This document shows, in pieces, positions 62,559 to 64,000 of a stretch of DNA of 64,000 nucleotides; position 1 is the stretch's first letter; each line of letters opens with the position of its first letter. The notes under the pieces are model-generated. The model ran no database searches. It had not been told where the DNA came from and worked only from the letters and a program-made list of their open reading frames with translations. Both the position numbers and the translations under genes were made by a program. Location of the stretch: the NCBI GenBank assembly GCA_026122225.1, contig JANEZZ010002675.1, positions 930,001 to 994,000 of the forward strand, given 5' to 3'. This stretch comes from Heloderma charlesbogerti. Its lineage: Eukaryota; Chordata; Lepidosauria; Squamata; Helodermatidae.

Positions 62559-63242
62559 TGTACTACCATAAAATTCTGATAGTCTTATTTTGTATCCATA
62601 ATGACCTGTCAGCTGAATATGGAAAGAATGGTTAGGACAAGGAAAAAAATGCCTGATTCCATATTTACTTTACAATGTTAAGCTCGAAACAGATTGCACT
62701 AGGCTAGAGTTTAGTGGCATGATACAAGCTTTATTGAGGAGCCAGTGCACATACAGAATTCTTTGTGTCTAGAGCAGGGGTGCAGAACATGTGGTCCTCC
62801 AGATGATGTTGGACTGCAACTCCCATCAGCCCCAGCCAGCATAGCTAATGGTGAGGGATGATTGGAATTGCAGTCCAGCAACACCTGGAGGGTTACATGT
62901 TTCCCATCCCTGGTCTAGGGTAGGCCCTGTTTGCATCTCTGTGGCGAATTTCCAGCATGCAGAGGGTTCCCCAAGTCACAGAAGAAGTCAGGGCAGCAGA
63001 TGTATACATATAGGGCAGTAGAGTTCAGCCCAAGTCTGGACACCAGAGTTCCTGGATCATGATAACAATACATGGGAAGCATAGGCATGTTTGAAAAACA
63101 GAATTGCCGAGTCTAGCTTTCTTTTAACACGTTTGTATGCATTTAGGATTCTAGGCCTCGCCTCTTCCTTATTGGCTGTATCGGGGTCAGTGGAAAGACC
63201 AAATGGGATGTCCTGGATGGTGTCGTCAGAAGGCTGTTTAAG
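9144..63242 (+). CDS. NAV3: Neuron navigator 3, partial gene (20 internal exons)
   Basis: Spliced gene spanning most of the window. The 20 exons join without a stop into about 1083 residues, starting with the last base of a Ser codon and ending at phase 0. Neuron navigators are large cytoskeletal proteins related to C. elegans UNC-53; the family binds microtubules and acts in neurite guidance and cell migration. The fragment shows, in order, a long Ser-rich disordered part (residues 1-705), a coiled coil (about 706-800), a basic stretch (about 845-880), a second coiled coil (about 922-985) and the start of the conserved C-terminal region (from about 1030). NAV3 is preferred over NAV1 and NAV2 because the Ser-rich part (for example GKTDDAKVSEKG, SLPGLVNQTDKEKGISSD) matches NAV3 as I remember it. 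The start codon, CH domain and AAA+ domain are outside the window. Confidence 0.93.
11701..11862. repeat. Unclassified reptile-type interspersed repeat
   Basis: Contains TTAAAGACTAACAAAATTAG and, further on, its approximate complement GTTAGTCTTTAAAATGCCAC, plus AGACTAACATGGGTACCCTC. I recognise these phrases from reptile repeats but cannot name the family with certainty. Confidence 0.55.
12163..12181. repeat. (TTG)n microsatellite
   Basis: Six perfect TTG-type units. Confidence 0.9.
12819..13236. mobile_element. hAT-like MITE, GGGATGT family
   Basis: 418 bp with ends TAGGGATGTATGAGAAT and the complement TAGGGATGAGTGAAGAT; flanks AATATAAC and GATATAAT match at 6 of 8 positions. The interior has inverted runs such as TGTGCATGTTCACAAATGCA. 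No coding content. Confidence 0.65.
15219..15288. repeat. Palindromic CA/TG microsatellite
   Basis: A CA run passes through ACGT into a GT run of about 25 bases, then CATACA units. The CA-to-GT switch makes the array self-complementary. Confidence 0.9.
16105..16133. repeat. (AAT)/(CAA)n microsatellite
   Basis: AAT units followed by about six CAA units in intron 1. Confidence 0.85.
16281..16572 (+). CDS. NAV3: NAV3 exon 2 of window (292 nt)
   Basis: Acceptor CCCCTCCAG|ACG; donor ACAG|GTGAGG. Phase 0 in, phase 1 out. Encodes TDAEKHSQVERNSLWSGDE, then a Lys/Ser/Asp-rich stretch, WRRNPSDVSDESDKSTSG and a basic end leading to KTPGTG. Residues about 47-143 of the fragment. Charged and Ser-rich, with the RRNPS context resembling a basophilic kinase site; that last point is inference. 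Confidence 0.95.
16573..18634 (+). other. Intron 2
   Basis: About 2.1 kb. Between 17380 and 17540 the phrase CTGAGTAGACATG and variants occurs four times, a degenerate repeat. A 129-bp hAT-like hairpin with a perfect 8-bp target duplication sits at 18279-18407. Otherwise no feature seen. Confidence 0.75.
18279..18407. mobile_element. 129-bp hAT-like hairpin MITE, perfect TSD
   Basis: Flanked by perfect 8-bp repeats GTTTATAT (18271-18278 and 18408-18415). The arms pair TTTTGACCTACAATTCCCAT with GGGAGTTGTAGGCCAAAACA. The ends GAGGGATGTGCAA and TTGCCCACCCCTG are a diverged CAGGG-type inverted repeat. Confidence 0.8.
18635..19337 (+). CDS. NAV3: NAV3 exon 3 of window (703 nt, largest)
   Basis: Acceptor TTTTTCTAG|GGA; donor CGCAG|GTATGT. 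Phase 1 in, phase 2 out. Encodes GKTDDAKVSEKG, KRSPSDAGRSSGDESKK, a Gly/Ser/Thr-rich stretch with SATLGKIPKSS, then QDDGYLAISTRTNLQYRSLP, NRSSTSSIDSNISSKSAGLP, LGSSLPGLVNQTDKEKGISS and YPDVASPTLR. Residues about 144-377. This exon gives the best discrimination from NAV1 and NAV2, which are much more divergent here. It reads open for the whole length in a region otherwise full of stops. Confidence 0.96.
19338..20232 (+). other. Intron 3
   Basis: About 0.9 kb, compact. No recognisable transposon apart from a short repeat-like phrase near 19785-19815. It separates the two largest coding exons. Confidence 0.75.
20233..20700 (+). CDS. NAV3: NAV3 exon 4 of window (468 nt)
   Basis: Acceptor TCCCTCAG|A; donor GAAAG|GTGAGG. 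Phase 2 in and out. Encodes LFGGKPSKQAPITTAESMKN, then SVVISNPHATMNQQGN, a Ser-rich stretch with SPLYSKNADMNQSPLASSPS, SLHTSCESIDISLSSGGG and TPFVRTNSVKTTLSE. Residues about 378-533. Very Ser-rich with SP and RTNS sites typical of a phosphorylated disordered linker (inference from composition). Confidence 0.96.
20941..21312. mobile_element. hAT-like non-autonomous element with TSD
   Basis: 372 bp. Left end CAGGGGTACAGAACCTCTTT, right end AGGTTCTGCACACCTG, flanked by ATCTAGGA and ATCTAGGG (7 of 8 identical). Interior phrase GGGCCAAATTCC; no coding content. Confidence 0.75.
21718..22462. mobile_element. 745-bp hAT-like element with nested hairpins
   Basis: Flanked by perfect 8-bp repeats GTTGAAGA (21710-21717 and 22463-22470). 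The ends read CAGGGATGTAC and GACATCCCTA. The interior has a long hairpin (21946-22139) followed by two short perfect-arm hairpins (22132-22163, 22189-22220), then a GC-rich segment with CGG/GCC runs that gives a small CpG-rich patch. No transposase. Confidence 0.8.
22620..22830 (+). mobile_element. MIR-like tRNA-derived SINE
   Basis: Contains AGTGGCTAAGGAAGTGAGCT, GCTTGCGGTTCAAATCTGAC (B box) and CAGCCATGAACTCACTTGGT, ending near GTGAAGTACTTTGAAATACT. The best preserved CORE/MIR-type SINE in the window. Confidence 0.75.
24277..24342 (+). CDS. NAV3: NAV3 exon 5 of window (66 nt, frame-neutral cassette candidate)
   Basis: Acceptor TTCTTCTAG|CCC; donor GACAG|GTAATG. Phase 2 in and out, exactly 22 codons, so skipping keeps frame. 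Encodes PLSSPAASPKFCRNTLPRRQ then D and a split Ser. Matches a 22-residue block of NAV3. As I recall, two human NAV3 isoforms differ by 22 residues, consistent with this exon being alternatively spliced; that should be verified. Confidence 0.92.
24343..26071 (+). other. Intron 5
   Basis: About 1.7 kb. Contains a G-run (24824-24837) after a TG stretch and a 70-bp hairpin MITE (25077-25146). No other feature recognised. Confidence 0.75.
25077..25146. mobile_element. 70-bp hairpin MITE, GGGCAGTATCCAAT ends
   Basis: Nearly perfect inverted repeat: GGGCAGTATCCAATTTGGC pairs with its complement at the right, with GCTAGTGC-type inner arms around a small loop. Shares end and inner motifs with 40828-41118 and 29879-30260. 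Confidence 0.75.
26072..26116 (+). CDS. NAV3: NAV3 exon 6 of window (45 nt)
   Basis: Acceptor TTTTCTACAG|CGA; donor CTCAG|GTATTG. Phase 2 in and out, 15 codons. Encodes DPHLDRNTLPKKGL. The joined exon 5-6-7 sequence reads RQDSDPHLDRNTLPKKGLRY, as in NAV3. The motif RNTLP(R/K)(R/K) appears twice in succession across exons 5 and 6 (CRNTLPRR and DRNTLPKK), suggesting an ancient exon-level duplication (inference). Confidence 0.92.
26200..26228. repeat. (CTG)n / (GTG)n microsatellite
   Basis: About seven CTG units followed by GTG units just downstream of exon 6. Confidence 0.85.
27496..27715 (-). mobile_element. tRNA-derived SINE, minus strand
   Basis: Read on the minus strand it starts near TCACTGTGATGCAGGGGTTG (A-box region) with GGACCGGGGGGACC and CTCACAGGACATTTGTG-like body phrases, and ends in a T-rich/AAATATAA tail at 27496. 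Same family as 5222-5392. Confidence 0.6.
27716..28045. mobile_element. Palindromic element, TAAACAACCC family
   Basis: Inverted arms of about 55 bp: 27739-27796 pairs with 27867-27919 (for example GCAGTGCATGATGGCTGCCA against TGGCGGCTGGCAATGCTGCA). The spacer contains GGCTAAACAACCCT. No coding content; boundaries approximate. Confidence 0.6.
28383..28494. mobile_element. Palindromic MITE, second copy of the 5448 family
   Basis: 112 bp, GGGTTGGATACAGATGTAGT to CTAAGTATGGATCTAACCC, with inner CCCACTGATTTCAGTG shared with 5448-5567. Imperfect hairpin. Confidence 0.65.
28715..28875 (+). CDS. NAV3: NAV3 exon 7 of window (161 nt)
   Basis: Acceptor TTTGTGTAG|GTA; donor CTTG|GTGAGT. Phase 2 in, phase 1 out. 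Encodes YTPSSQLRNQEEAKEWLRSH, then SAGGLQDTVVNSPFSSGSS and SGTRFNFSQL. Residues about 571-624. The exon itself begins GTATAC, so a GT immediately follows the acceptor; phase matching fixes the boundary. Confidence 0.95.
29569..29600. repeat. (TG)n microsatellite
   Basis: About 13 TG units with one TATG interruption. Confidence 0.9.
29961..30010 (+). mobile_element. CR1 LINE 3' tail
   Basis: GGTTGGACTCGATGGTCTTG followed by TAGGCCATGATACT and ATTCTATGAT, the typical CR1 3' end ending in an ATTCTATGA unit. Confidence 0.8.
30098..30209 (-). mobile_element. CR1 LINE 3' end, minus strand
   Basis: Starts TCATAGAATCATAGAATAG (complement of two ATTCTATGA units), then GGTTGGAAGGGGCCTACAAG and CATCGAGTCCAACCCCCTG. 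A 5'-truncated CR1 copy. Confidence 0.88.
30330..30352. repeat. (CA)n microsatellite
   Basis: About 11 CA units in intron 7. Confidence 0.9.
31023..31240 (+). mobile_element. tRNA-derived SINE
   Basis: A-box-like TAGCTCTGTGGTAGAGT and B-box GGTTCAGTCCC are followed by CTGGAATCTCCAGTTAAAAG and a body with CTGCTGGTCAGTATAGACTG. The 3' part is shared with 55247-55404. The tRNA-like head has no intact acceptor stem, so it is a SINE rather than a tRNA gene. Confidence 0.75.
32110..32743 (-). pseudogene. L2/CR1-group LINE fragment, end of ORF2
   Basis: On the minus strand two overlapping frames encode decayed C-terminal reverse transcriptase sequence: first a piece with VTSMLDYCNKLH, then FKTLNGLDPSYLKDHLLLYL and AFSLVALHLWNQLPSGI. 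These motifs (LDYCN, FKxLNGLxPxYL, LWNxLP) are typical of L2-like LINE ends. Frameshifted, 5'-truncated and inactive. Confidence 0.75.
32779..32855. repeat. 39-bp tandem duplication
   Basis: Two adjacent copies beginning TGTCTTCTTTGAAAGATGGG and ending CCATCTCAGGTGAC (32779-32817 and 32818-32855), almost identical, differing at two or three positions. Recent local duplication. Confidence 0.9.
33386..33574 (+). CDS. NAV3: NAV3 exon 8 of window (189 nt)
   Basis: Acceptor GCTTTCTAG|CAA; donor GAGG|GTAAGT. Phase 1 in and out. Encodes ASPTTAAQMSLSNPTMLRTH, then SLSNADGPYDPYSDTRFRNS and SMSLDEKSRTMSRSGSFRDG ending FEE. Residues about 625-687. The RTHSLS and RSGSF sites look like basophilic kinase or 14-3-3-type sites; this is inference from motif only. 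Confidence 0.95.
35363..35473. mobile_element. 111-bp hairpin MITE, GGGTGCAATCCTATG ends
   Basis: After TTAA (35359-35362). The left arm GGGTGCAATCCTATGCATGT, TTAGACAG and a run of A pair with the right arm almost to the base; the loop has CTCCCAGCATTCCCCAGCCA. Right flank TAAA. Confidence 0.78.
36460..36556 (+). mobile_element. LINE-like 3' tail
   Basis: GTATTGCCTGTCACCTTGAG and TTTTGAGGGAGAGACGATCA, ending in TAAATAAACAAAC, resembles the 3' untranslated tail common to reptile LINEs and SINEs. Confidence 0.45.
36670..36960. mobile_element. Palindromic element, TAAACAACCC family
   Basis: Inverted arms around 36790-36850 (GGGTTAAACAACCCTC and TTAGGTTGTTGAACCC); outer arms carry CAGTGGCCATTTTGAATATT against TTGAATTTTCAGGATGGCGC. 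Related in plan to 27716-28045 and 58441-58810. Boundaries approximate. Confidence 0.55.
37879..37931 (+). CDS. NAV3: NAV3 exon 9 of window (53 nt)
   Basis: Acceptor TTTCCTTCAG|TAC; donor ACG|GTGAGT. Phase 1 in, phase 0 out. Encodes VHGSSLSLVSSTSSIYST when joined to the last base of exon 8, a block shared by navigators just before the first coiled coil. Residues about 688-705. Confidence 0.95.
38488..38592. mobile_element. TTA-type MITE fragment
   Basis: Only the right end is clear: TATCCTATGGCCCCTGGAAT and GGATTGCTCCC before TTTA. The left side appears deleted or diverged. Confidence 0.4.
38746..38921. mobile_element. hAT-like hairpin element
   Basis: Ends CAGGCCTGCACAACTTGTG and CGTTGTGCAAGCCTG are inverted. 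The flanks do not match well, so the target duplication is eroded or the borders are slightly off. Confidence 0.5.
39215..39288. mobile_element. Short TTA-flanked MITE
   Basis: 74 bp between TTA at 39212-39214 and TTA at 39289-39291, with GGCTACAATCCTAT and TACAGGATTGCACT ends. Confidence 0.55.
39349..39776. mobile_element. TTA-type MITE, GCAATCCTA family
   Basis: 428 bp, GGGAGCAATCCTACC to CATAGGATTGCTCCCT. The interior shares CTATCCAATGCAGGGC, TAGGCAGCCGATATCAGCTG and GTTCTCAGGGAACAGACC with the other copies. Confidence 0.72.
39908..39931 (+). CDS. NAV3: NAV3 exon 10 of window (24-nt microexon)
   Basis: Acceptor TTTTTTCCAG|CCT; donor GAG|GTAAGG. Exactly eight codons, phase 0 in and out: PEEKCQSE. 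The residues match navigator proteins between the STSSxYST block and the IRKLRRELD coiled coil. Too small for a simple ORF search; found by bridging exons 9 and 11. Confidence 0.93.
40828..41118. mobile_element. Palindromic element, GGGCAGTA ends
   Basis: Left GGGCAGTACCTAATGCTG, right AGCATTGGATACTGCCT. Inner inverted pieces (GCACTAGCGGTCATTCTCGT) and a central CAGCAGAGCTCACAGAAGGG phrase are shared with 52907-53198. Confidence 0.65.
41697..42115. mobile_element. TTA-flanked MITE, GCAATCCTA family
   Basis: 419 bp between TTA (41694-41696) and TTA (42116-42118). Left GCAATCCTATGGCTGCTAGA, right CTATCCCGATAGAATTGTGT; interior phrase TAGCCACAAATGCAGGGTAG. Confidence 0.72.
42459..42533 (+). CDS. 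NAV3: NAV3 exon 11 of window (75 nt), coiled coil 1
   Basis: Acceptor ATATTTTAG|ATA; donor AAT|GTGAGT. Phase 0 in and out, 25 codons. Encodes IRKLRRELDASQEKVSALTT and QLTAN, with heptad-like spacing of Leu/Val and many charges. Start of the first coiled coil. Confidence 0.96.
43404..43590. mobile_element. Inverted-repeat MITE
   Basis: Ends TAGCCCTATTCAGGCATTCT and AGAATGCCTGAATGGGGCTA are inverted, and the interior has opposing GGAGACTTTC and GAGTCTCC phrases. A TA-type target is possible. Confidence 0.6.
44042..44139. mobile_element. 98-bp hAT-like hairpin with TSD
   Basis: Ends CAGCCTTGCCCAATGTGGTG and ACCAGGTTGGAGAAGGCTG; flanks CTCTGGCA and CTCTAGCA (7 of 8). Same type as 63850-63985, with a shortened centre. 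Confidence 0.75.
44521..44565. repeat. (GACA)n microsatellite
   Basis: Runs of GACA units starting AGGAGATAGACAGACAGACA, with one break at GATGACA. Confidence 0.9.
45065..45093. repeat. Perfect hairpin, 13-bp arms
   Basis: AAGGAAAATGCAT, loop CTG, then the exact complement ATGCATTTTCCTT. Isolated; no transposon ends recognised around it. Confidence 0.85.
45483..45566 (+). CDS. NAV3: NAV3 exon 12 of window (84 nt), coiled coil 1
   Basis: Acceptor TTAACTTACAG|GCT; the donor is GAAG|GCAAGT, a GC donor rather than GT. Phase 0 in and out, 28 codons. Encodes AHLVAAFEQSLGNMTIRLQS and LTMTAEQK. The next exon resumes with DSELNELRK, so the boundary after the Lys codon is fixed by homology. Apart from its C the donor fits the consensus well. 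Confidence 0.94.
46199..46608. mobile_element. hAT-like MITE, GGGATGT family
   Basis: 410 bp, ends TAGAGATGTATGGGAAT and GTTCATTCGCTCATCCCTA. Interior is rich in GCACAAAT and CAAATTTG phrases like the copies at 55 and 12819. Flank match is weak. Confidence 0.6.
46625..47056. mobile_element. TTA-type MITE, GCAATCCTA family
   Basis: 432 bp, GGGGCAATCCTATGTCC to CAGTAGGATTGCTCCC before TTAA. Internal CAGCTGAAATCAGCTGTCT palindrome and TGCCCTGCATTGGATAAGC as in its relatives. Confidence 0.72.
47290..47430 (+). mobile_element. 5S rRNA-derived SINE
   Basis: The head matches the 3' half of 5S rRNA: TGCTGAAGCTAAGGAGG, TCTGGTCAGTGCTTGGAG and GGGAGACCACCTGGGAA correspond to the internal promoter and C-box region. 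The tail is AGAAAAGTGGTATATTAAAT leading into about nine AAAT units. The 5' half of 5S is missing or diverged, so this is a retroposon and not a 5S gene. Confidence 0.8.
47918..48055. mobile_element. 138-bp hAT-like hairpin
   Basis: Ends CAGAGATGGGGAACGTGTGG and CACATGTTCCCCTTCCCTG; flanks GCTTAGAC and AGTTAGAC (6 of 8). Arms pair CAACTCCCATCAG with its partner in the right half. Confidence 0.75.
48402..48513 (+). CDS. NAV3: NAV3 exon 13 of window (112 nt), coiled coil 1
   Basis: Acceptor GCGCTTCAG|GAT; donor AAAG|GTAAAG. Phase 0 in, phase 1 out. Encodes DSELNELRKTIELLKKQNAA, then AQAAINGVINTPELACK. Ends the first coiled coil. The upstream tract is a (GT) run with only a short pyrimidine stretch next to the AG. 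Confidence 0.95.
48514..49285 (+). other. Intron 13
   Basis: About 0.8 kb. A region rich in CCTCTTCCACCAC-type phrases (about 48815-49060) looks like a degenerate repeat; no family assigned. Confidence 0.7.
49286..49431 (+). CDS. NAV3: NAV3 exon 14 of window (146 nt), basic region
   Basis: Acceptor GCTATCCAG|GAA; donor TGG|GTATGT. Phase 1 in, phase 0 out. Encodes GSGTAQTSDLRIRRQHSSDS, then VSSINSATSHSSVGSNIE and CDSKKKKRKNW. The lysine-rich end could act as a nuclear localisation or microtubule/membrane contact patch; the function is inference. Residues about 804-852. Confidence 0.95.
50983..51501. mobile_element. 519-bp hAT-like element with large hairpin
   Basis: Ends TAGTGATGTACGAATCC and GAATTCTCTGACATCCCTA; flanks GTAGTGAG and ATAGTGAG (7 of 8). 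The last 40 bases closely match those of 21718-22462. The interior is a hairpin built on GGCTGTA, AAATGGCATA and AGTGCTTTACAGC arms (about 51172-51320). Confidence 0.75.
52037..52058. repeat. (GGGGT)n run
   Basis: Four GGGGT units about 105 bases upstream of the 9-nt microexon. G-runs of this kind can act as intronic splicing enhancers; relevance here is inference. Confidence 0.85.
52164..52172 (+). CDS. NAV3: NAV3 exon 15 of window (9-nt microexon)
   Basis: Nine bases, GTCAATGAG, preceded by TTCCTCTGGCAG and followed by GTAAGG. It encodes Val-Asn-Glu. Exon 14 ends KRKNW and exon 16 starts LRSSFKQAFG, while NAV3 as I remember it reads KRKNWVNELRSSFKQ, so these three residues are required and this is their only visible source between the two exons. 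The upstream region is strongly pyrimidine-rich (52116-52157). Frame-neutral, so skipping would delete only VNE. Confidence 0.9.
52173..52626 (+). other. Intron 15
   Basis: 454 bp, with no transposon recognised. Unusually short and repeat-free for this gene, and T-rich toward the 3' end. Confidence 0.75.
52627..52799 (+). CDS. NAV3: NAV3 exon 16 of window (173 nt)
   Basis: Acceptor TTCTTTCAG|TTA; donor TCTCT|GTGAGT. Phase 0 in, phase 2 out. Encodes LRSSFKQAFGKKKSPKSASS, HSDIEEMTDCSLPSSPKL, then a Ser-rich end with PLLRTSHSNS. Residues about 856-912. Basic first half, then Ser-rich with an SP site. Confidence 0.95.
52907..53198. mobile_element. 292-bp palindromic element
   Basis: Long imperfect hairpin: CAACAGGGCTTTAGTGCTTC pairs with GTACCAAAGCCCTGTTGTGG, and GGTCAGGCCAGGCCAGCAGA pairs with the right arm. 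Related through the centre to 40828-41118. Confidence 0.65.
55247..55404 (+). mobile_element. tRNA-derived SINE, 3' part
   Basis: Shares GAGAGCTGCTTCCAGTCAGT, ACTAGATGGACCAACGTTCT and CAGCAGCTTCATGTGTTC with the body of the SINE at 31023. The tRNA head is not recognisable. Confidence 0.65.
56432..56585 (+). CDS. NAV3: NAV3 exon 17 of window (154 nt), coiled coil 2
   Basis: Acceptor TCTTCTCACAG|GAT; donor CAG|GTGGGA. Phase 2 in, phase 0 out. Encodes ISECIDSEADTVMQLRNELR, then DKEMKLTDIRLEALSSAHQL and DQLREAMNRMQ. Residues about 914-964. The Leu spacing and charge density indicate a coiled coil. This is one of the most conserved navigator blocks. Confidence 0.96.
57717..57832 (-). mobile_element. 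CR1 LINE 3' end, minus strand
   Basis: TCATAGAATCATAGAGTAGT, GGTTGGAAGGGGCCTACAAG and AGCATCCCTGACAGATTGCT closely match the copy at 30098-30209. 5'-truncated. Confidence 0.88.
58072..58093. repeat. (TATG)n microsatellite
   Basis: About five TATG units in intron 17. Confidence 0.8.
58130..58399. mobile_element. hAT-like element
   Basis: Left end CAGGGGTAAGCAACCTTTTG, right end GCACCACATTACCTACCCCCG; flanks ATGAATAC and ATACATAC (6 of 8). Interior TAAAATGGCTGCCATG. Confidence 0.55.
58441..58810. mobile_element. 370-bp palindromic element, TAAACAACCC family
   Basis: Arms: GAGGTTGTGAGCATGATGTG pairs with CACATCATGCTCACAACCTC exactly, and GGTTGTTTAG / CTAAACAACCC occurs twice in the centre. 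Outer arms pair GGTGGCAGATCATGGGC with a right-side copy. No coding content. Confidence 0.72.
58907..59066 (+). CDS. NAV3: NAV3 exon 18 of window (160 nt), end of coiled coil 2
   Basis: Acceptor TTCTAATCTAG|AGT; donor CTCG|GTGAGT. Phase 0 in, phase 1 out. Encodes SEIEKLKAENDRLKSENQGS, then CSRAQSQVSISSSPRQSM and GLSQHSLNLTESASL. Residues about 965-1017: the end of the coiled coil followed by a Ser-rich linker. Confidence 0.95.
59067..59856 (+). other. Intron 18
   Basis: 790 bp. No transposon recognised. Near 59600 and 59685 a similar phrase (TTTGCATAATTTAT) appears twice. Otherwise nothing seen. Confidence 0.75.
59857..59957 (+). CDS. NAV3: NAV3 exon 19 of window (101 nt)
   Basis: Acceptor CTGTTCACAG|ACA; donor GAA|GTGAGT. 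Phase 1 in, phase 0 out. Encodes DMLLDDPSDGSSRKEGGRHV and KIVISFQDDVKWKE. Residues about 1018-1051, at the start of the conserved C-terminal half of navigators. Confidence 0.95.
60086..60184 (+). CDS. NAV3: Candidate cassette exon of NAV3 (99 nt)
   Basis: Preceded by a good acceptor (CTTGCTTTTTTCAAG) and followed by CAG|GTAAGG. It is 33 codons, phase 0 on both sides, and open in exactly the frame needed between exons 19 and 20. The encoded peptide starts KTAQISGLSQPAKSYIPLKD and ends SGLYRIRLQ. The acceptor is a tandem AAGAAG (NAGNAG), so a 96-nt form beginning at 60089 is also possible. I do not recall this peptide from the main human NAV3 isoform, where WKE joins directly to DSRP. Its reality as an expressed exon is unproven. 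Confidence 0.5.
62491..62558. repeat. (AAT)n-(ATT)n palindromic microsatellite
   Basis: About nine AAT units, a CAACAACTA centre, then about eleven TAT/ATT units; the halves are complementary. Confidence 0.92.
62775..62912. mobile_element. 138-bp hAT-like hairpin with TSD
   Basis: Flanked by GTCTAGAG (62767-62774) and GTCTAGGG (62913-62920). Ends CAGGGGTGCAGAACATGTGG and ACATGTTTCCCATCCCTG; arms pair GGACTGCAACTCCCATCA with TTGGAATTGCAGTCC. Confidence 0.8.
63147..63242 (+). CDS. NAV3: NAV3 exon 20 of window (96 nt), start of C-terminal domain
   Basis: Acceptor TATGCATTTAG|GAT; donor AAG|GTAAAT. Phase 0 in and out, 32 codons. Encodes DSRPRLFLIGCIGVSGKTKW and DVLDGVVRRLFK. Residues about 1052-1083. 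GVSGKT resembles a P-loop but lacks the first Gly of the strict Walker A spacing (a Cys is there). The canonical Walker A of the family lies further downstream, outside this window. Confidence 0.96.
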
Positions 63243-64000
63243 GTAAATAGTGTTATTTTCACCATACTGAGCTTTTCTACACAAGGCATTTGTTGTGCAC
63301 CTGTCATTTCCTACTGACAGTTATTTATGGGTTCTTTAGATGATATTGTGACCCTACAGTTTTGCTTCTGTTTTTAAACAGCACTTTTGGTGAGTTTTTT
63401 AGAGCAGGGGAAATACAATATTATTTGTGAAAGCGAAAAAAAACATTTTTCCACCTGTGTAATTGCACTATTCCGCTATACCACAGGGCCACCTAGAGGT
63501 TATGTAGCAGAAAACCAGGAAAGGAAAAGCTTGTCATGTCGTGCTCAAATCTCAGTTCTGTGATGAAACCAAAACTAGGATCAGTGGATTCCCCGTGTAG
63601 CCCCGTGTAGAAAAGGCAATAAATACTGGCTGTGGTTTGTATGTTAAGTTTTGTTCTGCTGTGAATACTGTTGTATTGCAACATTGCAAATACAAAATCA
63701 AAATTAAAAAAGAAATTGGACAGAATATGAGATGCATATCTTCTTTAATGATTCAAACTTCTTGACCTTAAGTAAAGCATTCAGTCTCTGCTACTTCAAA
63801 TATTCAAAGAAATACCAAAAGAGAATATGGGAAACTCATGCTTCTGTTGCAGTGTTCCCCAACCTGGTGCCTTCCAGATGTTTTGGACTTCAGCACCCAT
63901 CAGCTCCAGCCAGCATGGACAATGGTCAGAAATTTGGGGAGTTGTAGTCCAAAACATGTGAAAGGCACCAAGTTGGAGAAGGCTGTTCCATTGTAATATT
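63243..64000 (+). other. Intron 20 (partial)
   Basis: Runs to the window end. Contains a short tandem GCCCCGTGTAG duplication (about 63590-63609) and a 136-bp hAT-like hairpin (63850-63985). No further exon seen; the next one expected should begin near the EYIIHVD block of NAV3. Confidence 0.75.
63850..63985. mobile_element. 136-bp hAT-like hairpin
   Basis: Ends CAGTGTTCCCCAACCTGGTG and CACCAAGTTGGAGAAGGCTG; flanks TTCTGTTG and TTCCATTG (6 of 8). Longer relative of 44042-44139. Confidence 0.72.

Larger units (their letters stand above)
59958..63146 (+). other. Intron 19 (contains a candidate extra exon)
   Basis: About 3.2 kb. The 5' part holds the candidate cassette exon 60086-60184. Further on are a repeat-like GC-richer stretch (60435-60780), a possible hAT-like end near 62023, an AAT/ATT palindromic microsatellite (62491-62558) and a 138-bp hAT-like hairpin (62775-62912). 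Confidence 0.75.

Noticed and set aside
9144..63242. Assignment to NAV1 or NAV2
   Set aside because: The Ser-rich exons 2-8 match NAV3 as remembered nearly throughout, whereas the paralogues are divergent or lack these blocks.
1..64000. An undescribed multi-gene system
   Set aside because: All convincing coding sequence belongs to one known gene; everything else is intron and transposable elements.

Overview
This window is vertebrate nuclear DNA. It holds the central and 3'-central part of one gene on the + strand, the neuron navigator gene NAV3. I placed 20 coding exons between 9144 and 63242, each bounded by AG acceptors and GT donors (one GC donor) with matching phases. Joined, they give 3250 nt of open frame, about 1083 residues. 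The identity call rests on remembered vertebrate NAV3 protein, which the fragment follows almost block for block; NAV1 and NAV2 differ clearly in the same regions. The N-terminal CH domain exons lie upstream of the window, and the C-terminal AAA+ domain continues downstream.

The organism is most likely a squamate reptile, probably a lizard. The evidence is the repeat mix: CR1 tails ending in ATTCTATGA units, tRNA-derived and 5S rRNA-derived SINEs, an L2-like LINE fragment, and an unusually dense set of palindromic non-autonomous DNA transposons of types I associate with squamate genomes. This is an inference from memory; no species call is possible.

Layout: 1-9143 is intron with repeats. 9144-20700 carries four large Ser-rich exons. 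24277-28875 carries two short frame-neutral exons and a third exon. 33386-49431 covers a Ser-rich exon, a 24-nt microexon and the first coiled coil. 49286-52799 is a basic region that includes a 9-nt microexon. 56432-59066 is the second coiled coil. 59857-63242 is the start of the conserved C-terminal region. Introns make up about 95% of the window.

There is no operon, phage, CRISPR or defence system here. The points most worth a second look are a candidate unannotated 99-nt in-frame cassette exon with a tandem NAGNAG acceptor (60086-60184), a GC-AG intron (45567), the 9-nt microexon (52164-52172), and several families of hairpin transposons, many with intact target-site duplications.
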